Source: AAA164-E04 sp964342825 | GTDB lineage: Bacteria; Verrucomicrobiota; Verrucomicrobiia; Limisphaerales; AAA164-E04 | DNA: 64,000 nucleotides | NCBI GenBank assembly: GCA_964342825.1 | Contig: CAYFHO010000004.1 | Location: forward strand, 83,225-147,224 | Direction of reading: 5' to 3' | Part shown: positions 54,279 to 63,882 of the stretch, one piece after another | Position numbering within the stretch: the first letter of the stretch is position 1 | Layout: the number at the start of each line of letters is the position of its first letter | Program-made: the position numbers and the translations under genes | Notes under the pieces: generated by a model | The model's database searches: none | Told to the model about the DNA's origin: nothing | Seen by the model: only the letters and a program-made list of their open reading frames with translations

Positions 54279-55415
54279 TTGAATTCAGAAAAAACTATTT
54301 TATTTTATCAATGGGAGTCCAATGTATCAGGTTCTCCTGCGAGTGCACGAATATTAATAAAATATCTTATTAATAAATCTTTTACTGTGCACATTGTCTT
54401 TGGCCATGATGGAAAGTATGTCGATATATTCCGAAATCTTGGTTGTAAAGTTTATGTATTAAATCAAAAGCACTGGTTAAATTCTTGTTCAATTATCTGG
54501 CACCTCAAATTAGCTCCACATCGTATTTATTTAATTTTTCAATATTTATTATTAATAAAAAGAATTAATCCTAACTTACTTTACATCAATACAATCGTTG
54601 GTCCAGAAATAGCAATTGCAGCTAAAATACTGAAAGTACCTTCTATATGGCATATACGTGACATGTTTAATGACGTGGGCGGGGACTTAACATCGCCAAA
54701 ATTTATCAGAAAAAAGCATATCACTAAATTAATAAAGGCTTTGTCTACTGAATTGATTACTGTATCTAATGCAGTAGCTGCAAATTTCTTTGGTAACAAT
54801 CATTCCAAGATTAATATTATACATAATGGTGTCAGTTCTAATTTCAAGCCAACAGAACTTTTTACCGTACGTAAATCACTTATTATTGGTGTACCTGGTA
54901 CTTTAAGAAAAATGAAAGGACATGAATACTTTTTTAAAAGTATAAACCTAGTTAAAAACTTATTACCACCTTTTGAAATCAGGATTACAGGTGAAGGCTC
55001 CAAAAACTACAAGTCTAAATTATCACAAATATTAACCTCATTGTCTTTAACCGATAATGTCATATTTACGGGAAATTTAGAAACAATGAATCTATTTTTA
55101 AATGATTGTGATATTGTTGTTATCCCCTCTTCTTGCGACCCCCTACCTCGAACCGTAATGGAAACAATGGCGGCAGGAAGAGCTTTGGTCGCTACAAAAG
55201 TTGGCGGTATTCCAGAAATGGTTGACCACCAAATCAATGGAATATTAGTCGATTATGGAAACATAAGACAACTCGCAAATGCAATTCTTTCCTTTGCAAC
55301 CAGTTTTTCATTACGTGAACAAATGGGTATTGCCGCTTCCGAAAAAGCTAAAACTGAATTTACAATTTTGAAGTATCAAGAAAGCATTTTGCAATTAATT
55401 AAATCCACTATCTAA
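54279..55415 (+). CDS. GT4 family glycosyltransferase
   Basis: The 378-residue protein (TTG start at 54279) is a GT-B transferase. TILFYQWESNVSGSPASARI begins the acceptor domain; IGVPGTLRKMKGHEYFFKSI opens the donor domain; PSSCDPLPRTVMETMAAGRA is the EX7E motif. It is coded in AT-rich DNA, in contrast to the pse module. It is linked to the following GT2 gene by a 13-base gap. Confidence 0.86.
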   Translation: MNSEKTILFYQWESNVSGSPASARILIKYLINKSFTVHIVFGHDGKYVDIFRNLGCKVYVLNQKHWLNSCSIIWHLKLAPHRIYLIFQYLLLIKRINPNLLYINTIVGPEIAIAAKILKVPSIWHIRDMFNDVGGDLTSPKFIRKKHITKLIKALSTELITVSNAVAANFFGNNHSKINIIHNGVSSNFKPTELFTVRKSLIIGVPGTLRKMKGHEYFFKSINLVKNLLPPFEIRITGEGSKNYKSKLSQILTSLSLTDNVIFTGNLETMNLFLNDCDIVVIPSSCDPLPRTVMETMAAGRALVATKVGGIPEMVDHQINGILVDYGNIRQLANAILSFATSFSLREQMGIAASEKAKTEFTILKYQESILQLIKSTI

Positions 55416-55428
55416 TTTTTTATTCTTT

Positions 55429-56349
55429 ATGACAAGTGACCAATGCAAAACTTCCACTCAATCCACGAATTTACATCACCATTTTAACTATAGCATAGTT
55501 GTACCTTGTTACAATGAAACAGAATCTCTTCCATATGCAGTTATTAACCTTCTTGATTTATTACCCAATGATAATAGATGGGAACTCATTATTGTAGATG
55601 ACGGGTCAACTGACGGAACTCACAAAGACCTGATTGAATTGAAAGTGAAATACAATCGTATAAATGTAATCACACACAACAAAAACCAAGGATATGGTGC
55701 CGCAATTAAAACGGGTATTGAGGCTTCAAAATATGAGAACATTGTAATAACGGATGCCGACGGAACATATCCTAACGAACGAATTCCTGAACTTGTTAAA
55801 TTGCTGGAAGATTATGATATGGTAGTTGGAGCAAGAACAGCAGATAATGTTACTTACTCTAAAATCAGAGCATTGCCTAAATTTTTCTTGAGGGCTTACG
55901 CTTCATGGATTGCAAATGTATACATTCCAGATATTAATTCTGGTTTACGATCATTTAAAAAGTCTGTAATATTAAATTTTATTAAGTTACTATCTGATAA
56001 ATTCAGCTTTACAACTACTAGTACATTGGCATTTTTAACTAACGGTCATAAAGTTTCTTATTTACCAGTAAATTATTATAAGCGCACAGGCACTTCAAAA
56101 ATCAGACCATTTCGAGACACAATAAGATTCGTTGCTTTAATAATGCGAATAGGAATGTACTTTGCCCCACTTAGGGTACTTACTCCATTTATTTTATTTT
56201 TAAGCATTTGTTTTGTATTGTCATTGTTTTTTGATTTATTTGTTATAAACAATATTACAGATAAAACTATTTTACTATTATTATTTAGTATGAATACTGG
56301 ATTTTTCGCTCTATTAGCAGACATGATAGAGAAACGCACAAAGCTTTAG
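55429..56349 (+). CDS. GT2 family dolichol-phosphate-mannose synthase-like glycosyltransferase
   Basis: The protein (306 aa) has an N-terminal GT-A domain with YSIVVPCYNETESLPYAVIN, LIIVDDGSTDGTHKDLI, NQGYGAAIKTGIEAS and DADGTYPNERIPELV (DxD metal site). ARTADNVTYSKIR follows, and two C-terminal membrane helices (about 245-300) close the protein. Such enzymes usually make polyprenyl-phosphate-linked sugars used by GT-C transferases; the adjacent membrane protein fits as the user. It lies in the AT-rich part of the locus. Confidence 0.88.
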   Translation: MTSDQCKTSTQSTNLHHHFNYSIVVPCYNETESLPYAVINLLDLLPNDNRWELIIVDDGSTDGTHKDLIELKVKYNRINVITHNKNQGYGAAIKTGIEASKYENIVITDADGTYPNERIPELVKLLEDYDMVVGARTADNVTYSKIRALPKFFLRAYASWIANVYIPDINSGLRSFKKSVILNFIKLLSDKFSFTTTSTLAFLTNGHKVSYLPVNYYKRTGTSKIRPFRDTIRFVALIMRIGMYFAPLRVLTPFILFLSICFVLSLFFDLFVINNITDKTILLLLFSMNTGFFALLADMIEKRTKL

Positions 56350-56562
56350 AAATTATTGATATTTCATGAATTACTAACTAATTAAAAAAGTTACGTTCTT
56401 TTACTAAAACTTTGTAAATGTTTAAAATTACTTTATTGCTATTTATACTTGATATTTTAAATTTTATCTATTTTATAGTTTTTTTTAATAAATTCATACT
56501 CACTTTTTTTGCAATGTTTTTGTAGTAATTTTAGTATTTACTTACTAAAACTTAAGATAAAT
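56350..56562. other. AT-rich gene-free gap
   Basis: This 213-base gap is extremely AT-rich (for example only 9 G/C among 56401-56460 by hand count). A TTG at 56509 could extend the next gene by 18 residues, but I see no other gene. It may hold a promoter for the membrane glycosyltransferase, though no convincing element pair is visible. Confidence 0.5.
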
Positions 56563-58224
56563 ATGTTTTCTAATTTTAATCACTTTAATGATAAACTTTT
56601 ATTTTTAAAAGCACAAGAGTATACTTGGCCTTGTAATTGCAATTTTTTTAACATAATCTTTTTTAATATTTTTATCTCCGTTATCATTTGTCTAATTCAT
56701 TTTTTGATTTATCCATTTCAAATAAGCCTACATCCAGACACAACAGGATCGATTGAAGCCGCTGAAAGTTTTATTGAAGAAGGAAAACTACTTCAACCCT
56801 TTGAGTGGACATATATTTTTGAACGAAAAGGTAAATTAACGATGCCTAGAGATGGTAAAATTATTAACCTCAATAACGACGACCGAGTAGGAGTGAATTG
56901 GTATCCACCAGGTTACAGTCTATTAATTGCATTAGGGTTAGCTATCGGTTTTACCACTGCAGAAACTGCTTCCATTTGTTTTTATGCATGTATGTTTTTA
57001 TCCATAAATATCTGGCTGCTTTGGGCTGTTAGAGTAAAAATTCCTATTTCAATTATTATTATATCAGTATGTACTTACCTAAAAACTGCTCCAGCAACTA
57101 TCACAGATCCTTTTGGGTATTTTTTTGCAGCTTTAATAATGTTTTTATCAACATTCAGACTAACGCCCATTACTTTATTAGCTGGTGGAATTGCAGCAGC
57201 AATTGCTGTTCAATTTCGACATGCAGCAATTTTTTTACCAATTACTTGGTTTTTCATGTGCATTTATAGGTGCAATAGCCGCCCTCAACTTTTTTGGCTT
57301 ATTGTAAGTTGCATTGTAGGAATTTTCACTGACTTACTGTCCAAACTATTGCGATCAGGTTCAGTAGATGTTATGGGAAACGTATGGGATGGTCAATTCC
57401 CCTCTTTAGTAGAAATTACAAAAGCATCGTATTATGCAGTAAATGGTGGATGGAGTCCTTCCTCATATGGCTTAAAGTTCATTTCTTTATTTTTATGTCT
57501 AGCAACTATTTTTTATCTCCTCGATCGCTACAAGAAGAAACAGATATCGAGGTGGGAAATTGATTTAGTTATCATGCAAGTTGGTACTCTAATCGTTTTG
57601 TGTGGGGCTCAATACAAGTATGGAGCTGATTTTACAAAAGCACCAATAGCTATCGCGCGTTACTGGCACTACGTTACACCCGGTATCGTTTGTCTTCAAG
57701 TTATTAGCTTCGGATGGCTAATGTTTAAAATTTCTAGACGAACTCTCTTTCATTACATTCCCAAACTATGCTGCTCATTTTTCTTTTTTATCGTTGTATT
57801 TGAATTAATTTTAGAAAATCGAACAAAATTATTTAAATTTAAACAAAGCCCCGATGGTTTTAGTAGATCAGAATTGTTTGAATCAGTTCACGAACAATTA
57901 AGAAATATTGATTTATTAGCCACCTTAACTGATTCTCACCAATTTACTTTTACTAGTGTTGACCCCAAAAAACATAAAAATATTTTTTATATGGAAGGTT
58001 TCTTCAGTTTGAAAAGTGGGAATATTGCACTGGTTACAACTGGATCTAAAAGAGGAGAAATAGCCAGAGCCACATGCATGACTGAATTAACCCTATTAAG
58101 GGATACAGAAATATTTCCTGAGACTGTGCATGTTACATTATTCAAACTTTCAGCTAATGAAGTAGTTTACTTTCCAAAAACATCAGCTGAAAATGAACTA
58201 ATTCTGATTCAGAATCCTAAATAA
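56563..58224 (+). CDS. Polytopic GT-C-like membrane glycosyltransferase (ArnT/PMT-type)
   Basis: From the ATG at 56563 the protein has 553 residues and about ten to twelve membrane helices. After the first helix comes SLHPDTTGSIEAAESFIEEG, whose acidic residue is placed like the catalytic Asp of GT-C enzymes. VNWYPPGYSLLIALGLAIGF is typical of the first helix pair in the ArnT/PMT group. Such enzymes take a sugar from a polyprenyl phosphate; the GT2 just upstream could make that donor. The soluble C-terminal part (about 440-553) is not recognised. Family placement is moderately sure. Confidence 0.75.
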   Translation: MFSNFNHFNDKLLFLKAQEYTWPCNCNFFNIIFFNIFISVIICLIHFLIYPFQISLHPDTTGSIEAAESFIEEGKLLQPFEWTYIFERKGKLTMPRDGKIINLNNDDRVGVNWYPPGYSLLIALGLAIGFTTAETASICFYACMFLSINIWLLWAVRVKIPISIIIISVCTYLKTAPATITDPFGYFFAALIMFLSTFRLTPITLLAGGIAAAIAVQFRHAAIFLPITWFFMCIYRCNSRPQLFWLIVSCIVGIFTDLLSKLLRSGSVDVMGNVWDGQFPSLVEITKASYYAVNGGWSPSSYGLKFISLFLCLATIFYLLDRYKKKQISRWEIDLVIMQVGTLIVLCGAQYKYGADFTKAPIAIARYWHYVTPGIVCLQVISFGWLMFKISRRTLFHYIPKLCCSFFFFIVVFELILENRTKLFKFKQSPDGFSRSELFESVHEQLRNIDLLATLTDSHQFTFTSVDPKKHKNIFYMEGFFSLKSGNIALVTTGSKRGEIARATCMTELTLLRDTEIFPETVHVTLFKLSANEVVYFPKTSAENELILIQNPK

Positions 58225-58230
58225 ATTTTT

Positions 58231-59019
58231 ATGTCTGATTTAATTAATCAAAATCGTATTGAAAGAGATAAGGTTTTATTTGATAAAATATTCGATCAAT
58301 ATTGTAGAAAAGATATTGTTTCTAGTAGCCGAATTGCACGCGCCACTAGATTGAAGCAAACAATTATTCGCTCGGACAGAAATACCTCGAACCTAGGAGA
58401 TGTTCTTGAAGTAGGGTGCGGTGGTGGGTTTAGTGTAGACTATTTACATGGTATGTTTGATCATTTTACAGGATTAGATTACTCTAAAAATCTAATTAAT
58501 CTTGCCAATAAGTCACATAATTTATCCAATGCTGAGTTTTTACATTTGAATTTTTCAGATTTTGATTCTGCTGTTAAATTCGATACTATTTTTATGATCG
58601 GTGTATTACACCATATGCCCACCATAGATAGCGCAATCTGTAAATGTTACCATTTACTTAAACCCAACGGTTGGCTTATAGTAAATGAACCTCAACCCAC
58701 CAATAGTATTCTTCAATTTCTTCGAAAAATGAGAACATATCTAGATTCGTCGTATTCAGACGAACAAGACCAAATACAAGGAGATTTATTGTCTTCCATT
58801 TTTACAAAAAATGGGTTCAGCAAAGTTCGAACATACGGACAAGGTTTGTTCTCTACACCTTTTGCAGAGGTCATTCTGTCTCCACAACTATTAGCCAAAC
58901 CCATCAGTCACCTCGCCTGCGGTATTGATATTTTTCTGGAATCTAATTTCGCAAGTTTAATAAAAAATCTCACTTGGAATGTTATCGTTTCAGGTCAAAA
59001 GCCGAGTATTGTTGCGTAA
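58231..59019 (+). CDS. Class I SAM-dependent methyltransferase
   Basis: The protein (262 aa) contains GDVLEVGCGGGFSVDYLHGM (SAM loop), FTGLDYSKNLINLA with the ribose-binding Asp, FDTIFMIGVLHHMPTIDSAI and LKPNGWLIVNEPQP. These are the expected class I motifs of the UbiE/methyltransf_11 group. It lies between the GT-C-like protein and the acyltransferase, so methylation of a sugar or lipid-linked intermediate is plausible. Substrate is unknown. Confidence 0.87.
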   Translation: MSDLINQNRIERDKVLFDKIFDQYCRKDIVSSSRIARATRLKQTIIRSDRNTSNLGDVLEVGCGGGFSVDYLHGMFDHFTGLDYSKNLINLANKSHNLSNAEFLHLNFSDFDSAVKFDTIFMIGVLHHMPTIDSAICKCYHLLKPNGWLIVNEPQPTNSILQFLRKMRTYLDSSYSDEQDQIQGDLLSSIFTKNGFSKVRTYGQGLFSTPFAEVILSPQLLAKPISHLACGIDIFLESNFASLIKNLTWNVIVSGQKPSIVA

Positions 59020-59031
59020 TTTCTGAATAAA

Positions 59032-60939
59032 ATGGGATTAAGTTATCGTCCAGATATCGACGGCTTACGGGGATTGTCCGTTCTTGCTGTTATCCTGTTT
59101 CATGTAGGGTTTGGATTCCAAGGTGGGTTTGTTGGTGTTGATTTTTTCTTTGTAATTTCTGGTTTTCTAATCACCACTCTTATTCAATATGAGATAGACC
59201 AGAATCAGTTTTTTTATGTAGACTTTTGGGAACGCCGAATGCGCAGGTTAATTCCCGCACTTCTCGTATGTGTATTTATAACTTTAATTGCTGGGTATGT
59301 CTTACTCCTCCCATCTGAATATCGAGAACTTGGACAATCATCAGTAGCTCAATCTCTGGGTTTGGCAAATTTTCATTTTTGGAGAGAAACTGGTTACTTC
59401 GCCGGATCATCTCATTCCAAACCATTGTTACATTTATGGTCTTTGGCTGTAGAGGAACAATTCTATTTATTTATGCCTGGCTTTTTAATTCTATTAAATC
59501 GTGCCCACAAGTATCTTTTTTTACCTTGTTTGTTTTTTTTCGGAGGAATATCTTTCGTAACAAGTGTTGTCCAAACTGGCATTCATCCTCATGCTGCTTT
59601 TTTCCTTTTGCCCTCTAGGGCCTGGGAGTTCTTAATTGGGACCTTGGTCGCTATTTGCGTAAGACGTTCAGTTCTGAATAGACCACATGCTGAACTTGTT
59701 TCCGGTATTGGCTTTTTTTTGATTATCTTTAGTTGCCTCACATTCAGTCCCATTACACCATTTCCAGGATGGAAAGCCTTGTTACCCTGTTTTGGAGTAG
59801 GAATGATTATCTTTGCAAACAATAATAATAAGACTTATATAAATCGAATCCTACAAATCAAACCACTAGTATTCACCGGAAAGATTTCTTACTCATTGTA
59901 TATATACCATTGGCCTATAATGGCATTTAACAATTATTGGAAGGAGGCTGGACGAACTGGGTTTTCTAAGATGAATCTTATCTTGCTTTCCTATTTTTTT
60001 GCCATTTTATCCTGGAAATTTGTGGAACAACCCATCCGGAAACGAGAATTGTTCTCTCAACCCAGAGACATTTTTAAATTTACCGGAATAGGCTTAACGG
60101 TTTGCCTTTTGACTGGTTTGTTTATTCATTTTTCGAATGGAATTTCTTCACGATTTACTCATGAAACAATTTCTTTGGCAGCAGGTAAATCCGACACCAA
60201 TAAAAACCGTAACCTTACTCACGATGTTTCTATTTCACAGCTCAAACAAAAAGGACTACCTGTCTTAACTCCGGATCAGCCTTCTCCCCCAATTTTTGCA
60301 ATTATCGGCGACAGCCATGCCGATGCCATTATGCCGGTTTTGAAAAATCTTTGTGATCAATATCAAATTCCATCTATCGGGATCTCCGGTTCAGCAATCA
60401 TTCCATTACGACTTCTAACTAAACCAAAGTCTCAAAAAGACCATTATCGTAATGCAATATTCACTGAATTTGATAAATTGTCTGAAATTAAAGGTGTATT
60501 ACTTGCTGCTAGATGGAATCAGTACCTAAATCTTTTAACTCATGACAATTTCAGGCACACTATTGAATATTTCCAGCAACGTGACTGTCGTATTTGGCTG
60601 CTCAGGCAAGTCCCTGAGCCAGCTTGGAATGTACCAAGAAATTTGGCACTATCTCTTCATTGGGATTCGAAATTTCCAACAAATACAGTGTCAAAAAATG
60701 AATATTTTATAAGTCGATCTAAATGTGATCAGATATTTAATATATGGAAAGGTAATGGAGTCAACTTCCTGGACCCTGCACCCATTTTTTTTCCTGACGG
60801 TCGTTTTCTTGTCACCCATAAAAGATTGAAACCATTTTATTTTGATGATGACCATCTTTCGGTATCAGGAGCCGAGGAATTAAGACCTATTTTTGAAAAT
60901 ATCTTTAAAGATATAAAAACAACATATAATCAAAACTAG
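59032..60939 (+). CDS. Acyltransferase family 3 (OafA/YrhL-like) with C-terminal SGNH domain
   Basis: The protein (635 aa) has a polytopic acyltransferase_3 domain (about 1-350), starting LSYRPDIDGLRGLSVLAVIL and containing FVGVDFFFVISGFLITTLI and LWSLAVEEQFYLFMPGF. A periplasmic SGNH domain follows (about 400-635) with IGDSHADA (S428 as nucleophile) and D605/H608 in FDDDHLS. This two-part arrangement O-acetylates cell-surface sugars, as in OafA. It ends the polysaccharide locus; a convergent gene follows after 27 bases. O-acetylation of the polymer is an inference. Confidence 0.92.
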   Translation: MGLSYRPDIDGLRGLSVLAVILFHVGFGFQGGFVGVDFFFVISGFLITTLIQYEIDQNQFFYVDFWERRMRRLIPALLVCVFITLIAGYVLLLPSEYRELGQSSVAQSLGLANFHFWRETGYFAGSSHSKPLLHLWSLAVEEQFYLFMPGFLILLNRAHKYLFLPCLFFFGGISFVTSVVQTGIHPHAAFFLLPSRAWEFLIGTLVAICVRRSVLNRPHAELVSGIGFFLIIFSCLTFSPITPFPGWKALLPCFGVGMIIFANNNNKTYINRILQIKPLVFTGKISYSLYIYHWPIMAFNNYWKEAGRTGFSKMNLILLSYFFAILSWKFVEQPIRKRELFSQPRDIFKFTGIGLTVCLLTGLFIHFSNGISSRFTHETISLAAGKSDTNKNRNLTHDVSISQLKQKGLPVLTPDQPSPPIFAIIGDSHADAIMPVLKNLCDQYQIPSIGISGSAIIPLRLLTKPKSQKDHYRNAIFTEFDKLSEIKGVLLAARWNQYLNLLTHDNFRHTIEYFQQRDCRIWLLRQVPEPAWNVPRNLALSLHWDSKFPTNTVSKNEYFISRSKCDQIFNIWKGNGVNFLDPAPIFFPDGRFLVTHKRLKPFYFDDDHLSVSGAEELRPIFENIFKDIKTTYNQN

Positions 60940-60966
60940 CGCTTCTTGTTAATGAATATCTTCCTT

Positions 60967-63882
60967 TTAATACCTCAACACTCCAATTAGATCCGCTACA
61001 TTTTGGCTACTTCGTCCATTCAGCAAGCCTTCTGGCATGGCTGATAGATTTGAGATTTGCCTGTCCACGATGATTGATTTTTTGATTCGATGGATATTTC
61101 CGTCCATGGCACGCAAGTGCATCTCTTTTTCATCTTCTTCAACAATCATTCCGGATAAAATGAATCCTTCTGTGGTCTCTATGGAGACTGTCTTATATAT
61201 CGGGTCAATTGTTTGAGATGGATATGCAATGTGTTCCAATATTTGGCGGCGGGTATATTTCTCCGAGATGTTTGTAAGATCAGGTCCGAATGATCCACCC
61301 CTGCCTTTAAATTGGTGACAGACTGAGCACTGTAAAGAAGGGTCATTAAAGAAAAGTTGTTTTCCGTTTTCAATATTTGGCTTTTTGGCCAGTATTTCTT
61401 CAATGTTCAGATCATTCTGGAAGTCCCGCACTTTTTCGAAAAATCGTGATAATATCTCTCGGGAATGCGCCTCATTCAAGTTGTCGTAAACTTCTTTTAC
61501 CCCACTCAATTGATTTTCATTTAACCAATGATGATCAATCGCGTAAGCAACCGCTAAAGCTCCTTCTGGGTTTTTCATTAAACCTATAAGGTCTTTTTTA
61601 TGCATTAGTCTTTCATTGCTTCGTAATAAATTCCTTACCTTTTCAAGAGTGGTATTTGTGTGGTTTTCTTTTCCTTCACCTTCTGTTGGCAATGAATGAA
61701 TCCATTCAAAGATGAGATTCAAACCTTCTTTGTCTAATTCAGTTCTACCCAGGTGAGGCATTTTTCCGGATCCGGATTTAGCCATACGATAATACAACAC
61801 TGAACTGAAAGGATCGCCTGGTGAAATGACCTCAGGCTTTGGGAGATTGAAATCACCGCGCAAAGGGCGACTCCCCACCAAAGAGGCATTTACCAATGGT
61901 TTTTCAAAATACATTAACGAGTTGACCATCCCTCCAGCGTTTTCTCGGTGGCAATGTGCGCAGTTTGCATGCAAATAGGATTTGGCTTTGTAGTCCAGTT
62001 CTGACAATTGGGTAGGATGCTTATAGGGCTTGGGCGTTTCGCTTAAAAACAGATCACTTTGTTTCAAATTTTCCCACGATCTTTTCAAAGCAGGTCGTGC
62101 ATGTACGGTGCCTTGTAATTGAAGCGAATTCCACCCAAGGGCAAATCCGCTCCATGAGTTATGACAGCGCAAACAATCTGACCTAGAAGAAAACTTCCAA
62201 AAATCCATCTCTTCGGTTTCACATAACACACCCACCATCAATTCCCCACTCTCTTCAGTCACTGTTTCTCCCTCTTTTCCGACCAAAAAACCATCTTTTC
62301 CACCCGCATCCCATGCATAGGTGTAAGCATTCCAGGATTGGCCATCAAAATGTAACATTTGAGTTTCCAAAGGTAGTTCACCCCTGTTGAGAGACTGATC
62401 TGAAGGCCAGAAAAGTGTTTTGATGATCACCGCATCTTCTGGAAATTCCGAAATCTTTTGCCTGATCCTCACCTTTTCAAAGTTGGGTAATGCCACAAAA
62501 CGTTTAGCAATGGCTCCATTCTCCCACGGTTCCATTTCTACTTGGTAAGGATAGACTCCTGAAATCATTTTATGCCTGGCGACATCTTCAAAAAGCCCTG
62601 TATCACTCAGTTTGGCTGGGAATGTATTTTGGTATGCGTTTGAATCATTGGGGATGAGTTCGTACAAACCTCCGGCGTAATCCACGATATATAATTCACC
62701 TTCCTGATCTTCACCAAAGGTGATGATTTTATGGGGGGTATCTACCAGTTCACGATGCCACTCAATTTCTTCTCCCTTCAGTTTGAGCGCCCAAATCTTA
62801 CCAGTTTCCCAATCTCCATAAATATAGGCTCCCTTTAAGTCAGTTAAACGCTTGCCTTTATAAACATATCCGCCCGTTATAGATGCAGCTTCGGAATGCG
62901 GGTGATCAACAATTGGCGGAATAAAATCACCTGGCCCCTTGAGATTGTCAGGTTGGATTTCCTGATGACCTTCCATGATGGACCACCCATAATTGCCACC
63001 CTTCTCAACCCGAAAAATTAACTCCCAAAGTTCCCACCCGACATCTCCAACCCACAAGAAACCTTCATACGGATCAAAACTCATTTTGAATGGGTTCCTG
63101 AACCCAAAAGCCCAAATCTCTGATCGAGCCTCTTTATCGTTGATAAATGGATTATCATCCGGAATGCCATACGCGCGACCATTTTCTTCTCGGTCAACGT
63201 CTATTCTCAAAATACAAGATAGAAGATCCGAGTTATCCTGCCCGGTTTTTAGAATGTCAGGTGGATTAGGTCCTGAGGCATCTCCAGTCGAAATGTAAAG
63301 GTAACCATCAGGACCAAACCTCAGACAGCCTGCATTGTGCCCTCCTCCCTTCCATGTGATAAGAACTTTTTCTGATTCAGGAATGATGCTTGGAGGATCG
63401 GAGTTAGATACTTGAAAACTTGAAACTCTTGTTCCATTTGGATCAGATCCACCCAATACATAACACAGGAACACAGTTCGGTTGGCATCAAATTCGGGAT
63501 GAAACGCGAGACCAAATGCATTGGATACATTTGGATGAACTTCTTTTAGTTGAAGCACCTGATGCTTGACAGTGTCCGTATCTCGGGAAAAAGCCTGGAT
63601 GGCACCGCGTAATTCAACCATCCAAATCCATTCACTATCAGGCATCGGAACCATCTCAACCGGATTATTAAATTTCAGGTGAGGTAAATAAGGCTTAATC
63701 TGGTAAGGTTCTGGTTTTTCTGGTTTACCCTTTATATTTGAAGTTATCCATGGCTTACGTTTTGTTTCACTGGCAACTGAATCAACAGAACCAATGAATA
63801 GAACATAAACGACCCAAAAACTCGTCGGCCAGTAAAGGAAGGCGGTCTGGGTCAAGGTATATGCACACCTGGAGATCAGCAT
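60967..63882 (-). CDS. Exported sugar dehydrogenase-type propeller fused to a multihaem cytochrome c (PVC type)
   Basis: From the ATG at 63882 the protein has 971 residues (a TTG at 63918 would add 12). A signal peptide (about 1-39) leads to a glucose/sorbosone-dehydrogenase propeller (about 70-410) with WKGGGHNAGCLRFGPDGYLY and IWAFGFRNPFKMSFDPYEG. Three haem-binding sites follow: CLRCH at 570-574, CAHCH at 641-645 and CSVCH at 852-856. The end (about 840-971) resembles the haem-binding tail common in Planctomycetes and Verrucomicrobia. It probably oxidises a sugar or alcohol in the periplasm and passes electrons to cytochromes. Cofactor (PQQ or other) is not evident. Confidence 0.9.
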   Translation of the reverse strand: MLISRCAYTLTQTAFLYWPTSFWVVYVLFIGSVDSVASETKRKPWITSNIKGKPEKPEPYQIKPYLPHLKFNNPVEMVPMPDSEWIWMVELRGAIQAFSRDTDTVKHQVLQLKEVHPNVSNAFGLAFHPEFDANRTVFLCYVLGGSDPNGTRVSSFQVSNSDPPSIIPESEKVLITWKGGGHNAGCLRFGPDGYLYISTGDASGPNPPDILKTGQDNSDLLSCILRIDVDREENGRAYGIPDDNPFINDKEARSEIWAFGFRNPFKMSFDPYEGFLWVGDVGWELWELIFRVEKGGNYGWSIMEGHQEIQPDNLKGPGDFIPPIVDHPHSEAASITGGYVYKGKRLTDLKGAYIYGDWETGKIWALKLKGEEIEWHRELVDTPHKIITFGEDQEGELYIVDYAGGLYELIPNDSNAYQNTFPAKLSDTGLFEDVARHKMISGVYPYQVEMEPWENGAIAKRFVALPNFEKVRIRQKISEFPEDAVIIKTLFWPSDQSLNRGELPLETQMLHFDGQSWNAYTYAWDAGGKDGFLVGKEGETVTEESGELMVGVLCETEEMDFWKFSSRSDCLRCHNSWSGFALGWNSLQLQGTVHARPALKRSWENLKQSDLFLSETPKPYKHPTQLSELDYKAKSYLHANCAHCHRENAGGMVNSLMYFEKPLVNASLVGSRPLRGDFNLPKPEVISPGDPFSSVLYYRMAKSGSGKMPHLGRTELDKEGLNLIFEWIHSLPTEGEGKENHTNTTLEKVRNLLRSNERLMHKKDLIGLMKNPEGALAVAYAIDHHWLNENQLSGVKEVYDNLNEAHSREILSRFFEKVRDFQNDLNIEEILAKKPNIENGKQLFFNDPSLQCSVCHQFKGRGGSFGPDLTNISEKYTRRQILEHIAYPSQTIDPIYKTVSIETTEGFILSGMIVEEDEKEMHLRAMDGNIHRIKKSIIVDRQISNLSAMPEGLLNGRSSQNVADLIGVLRY

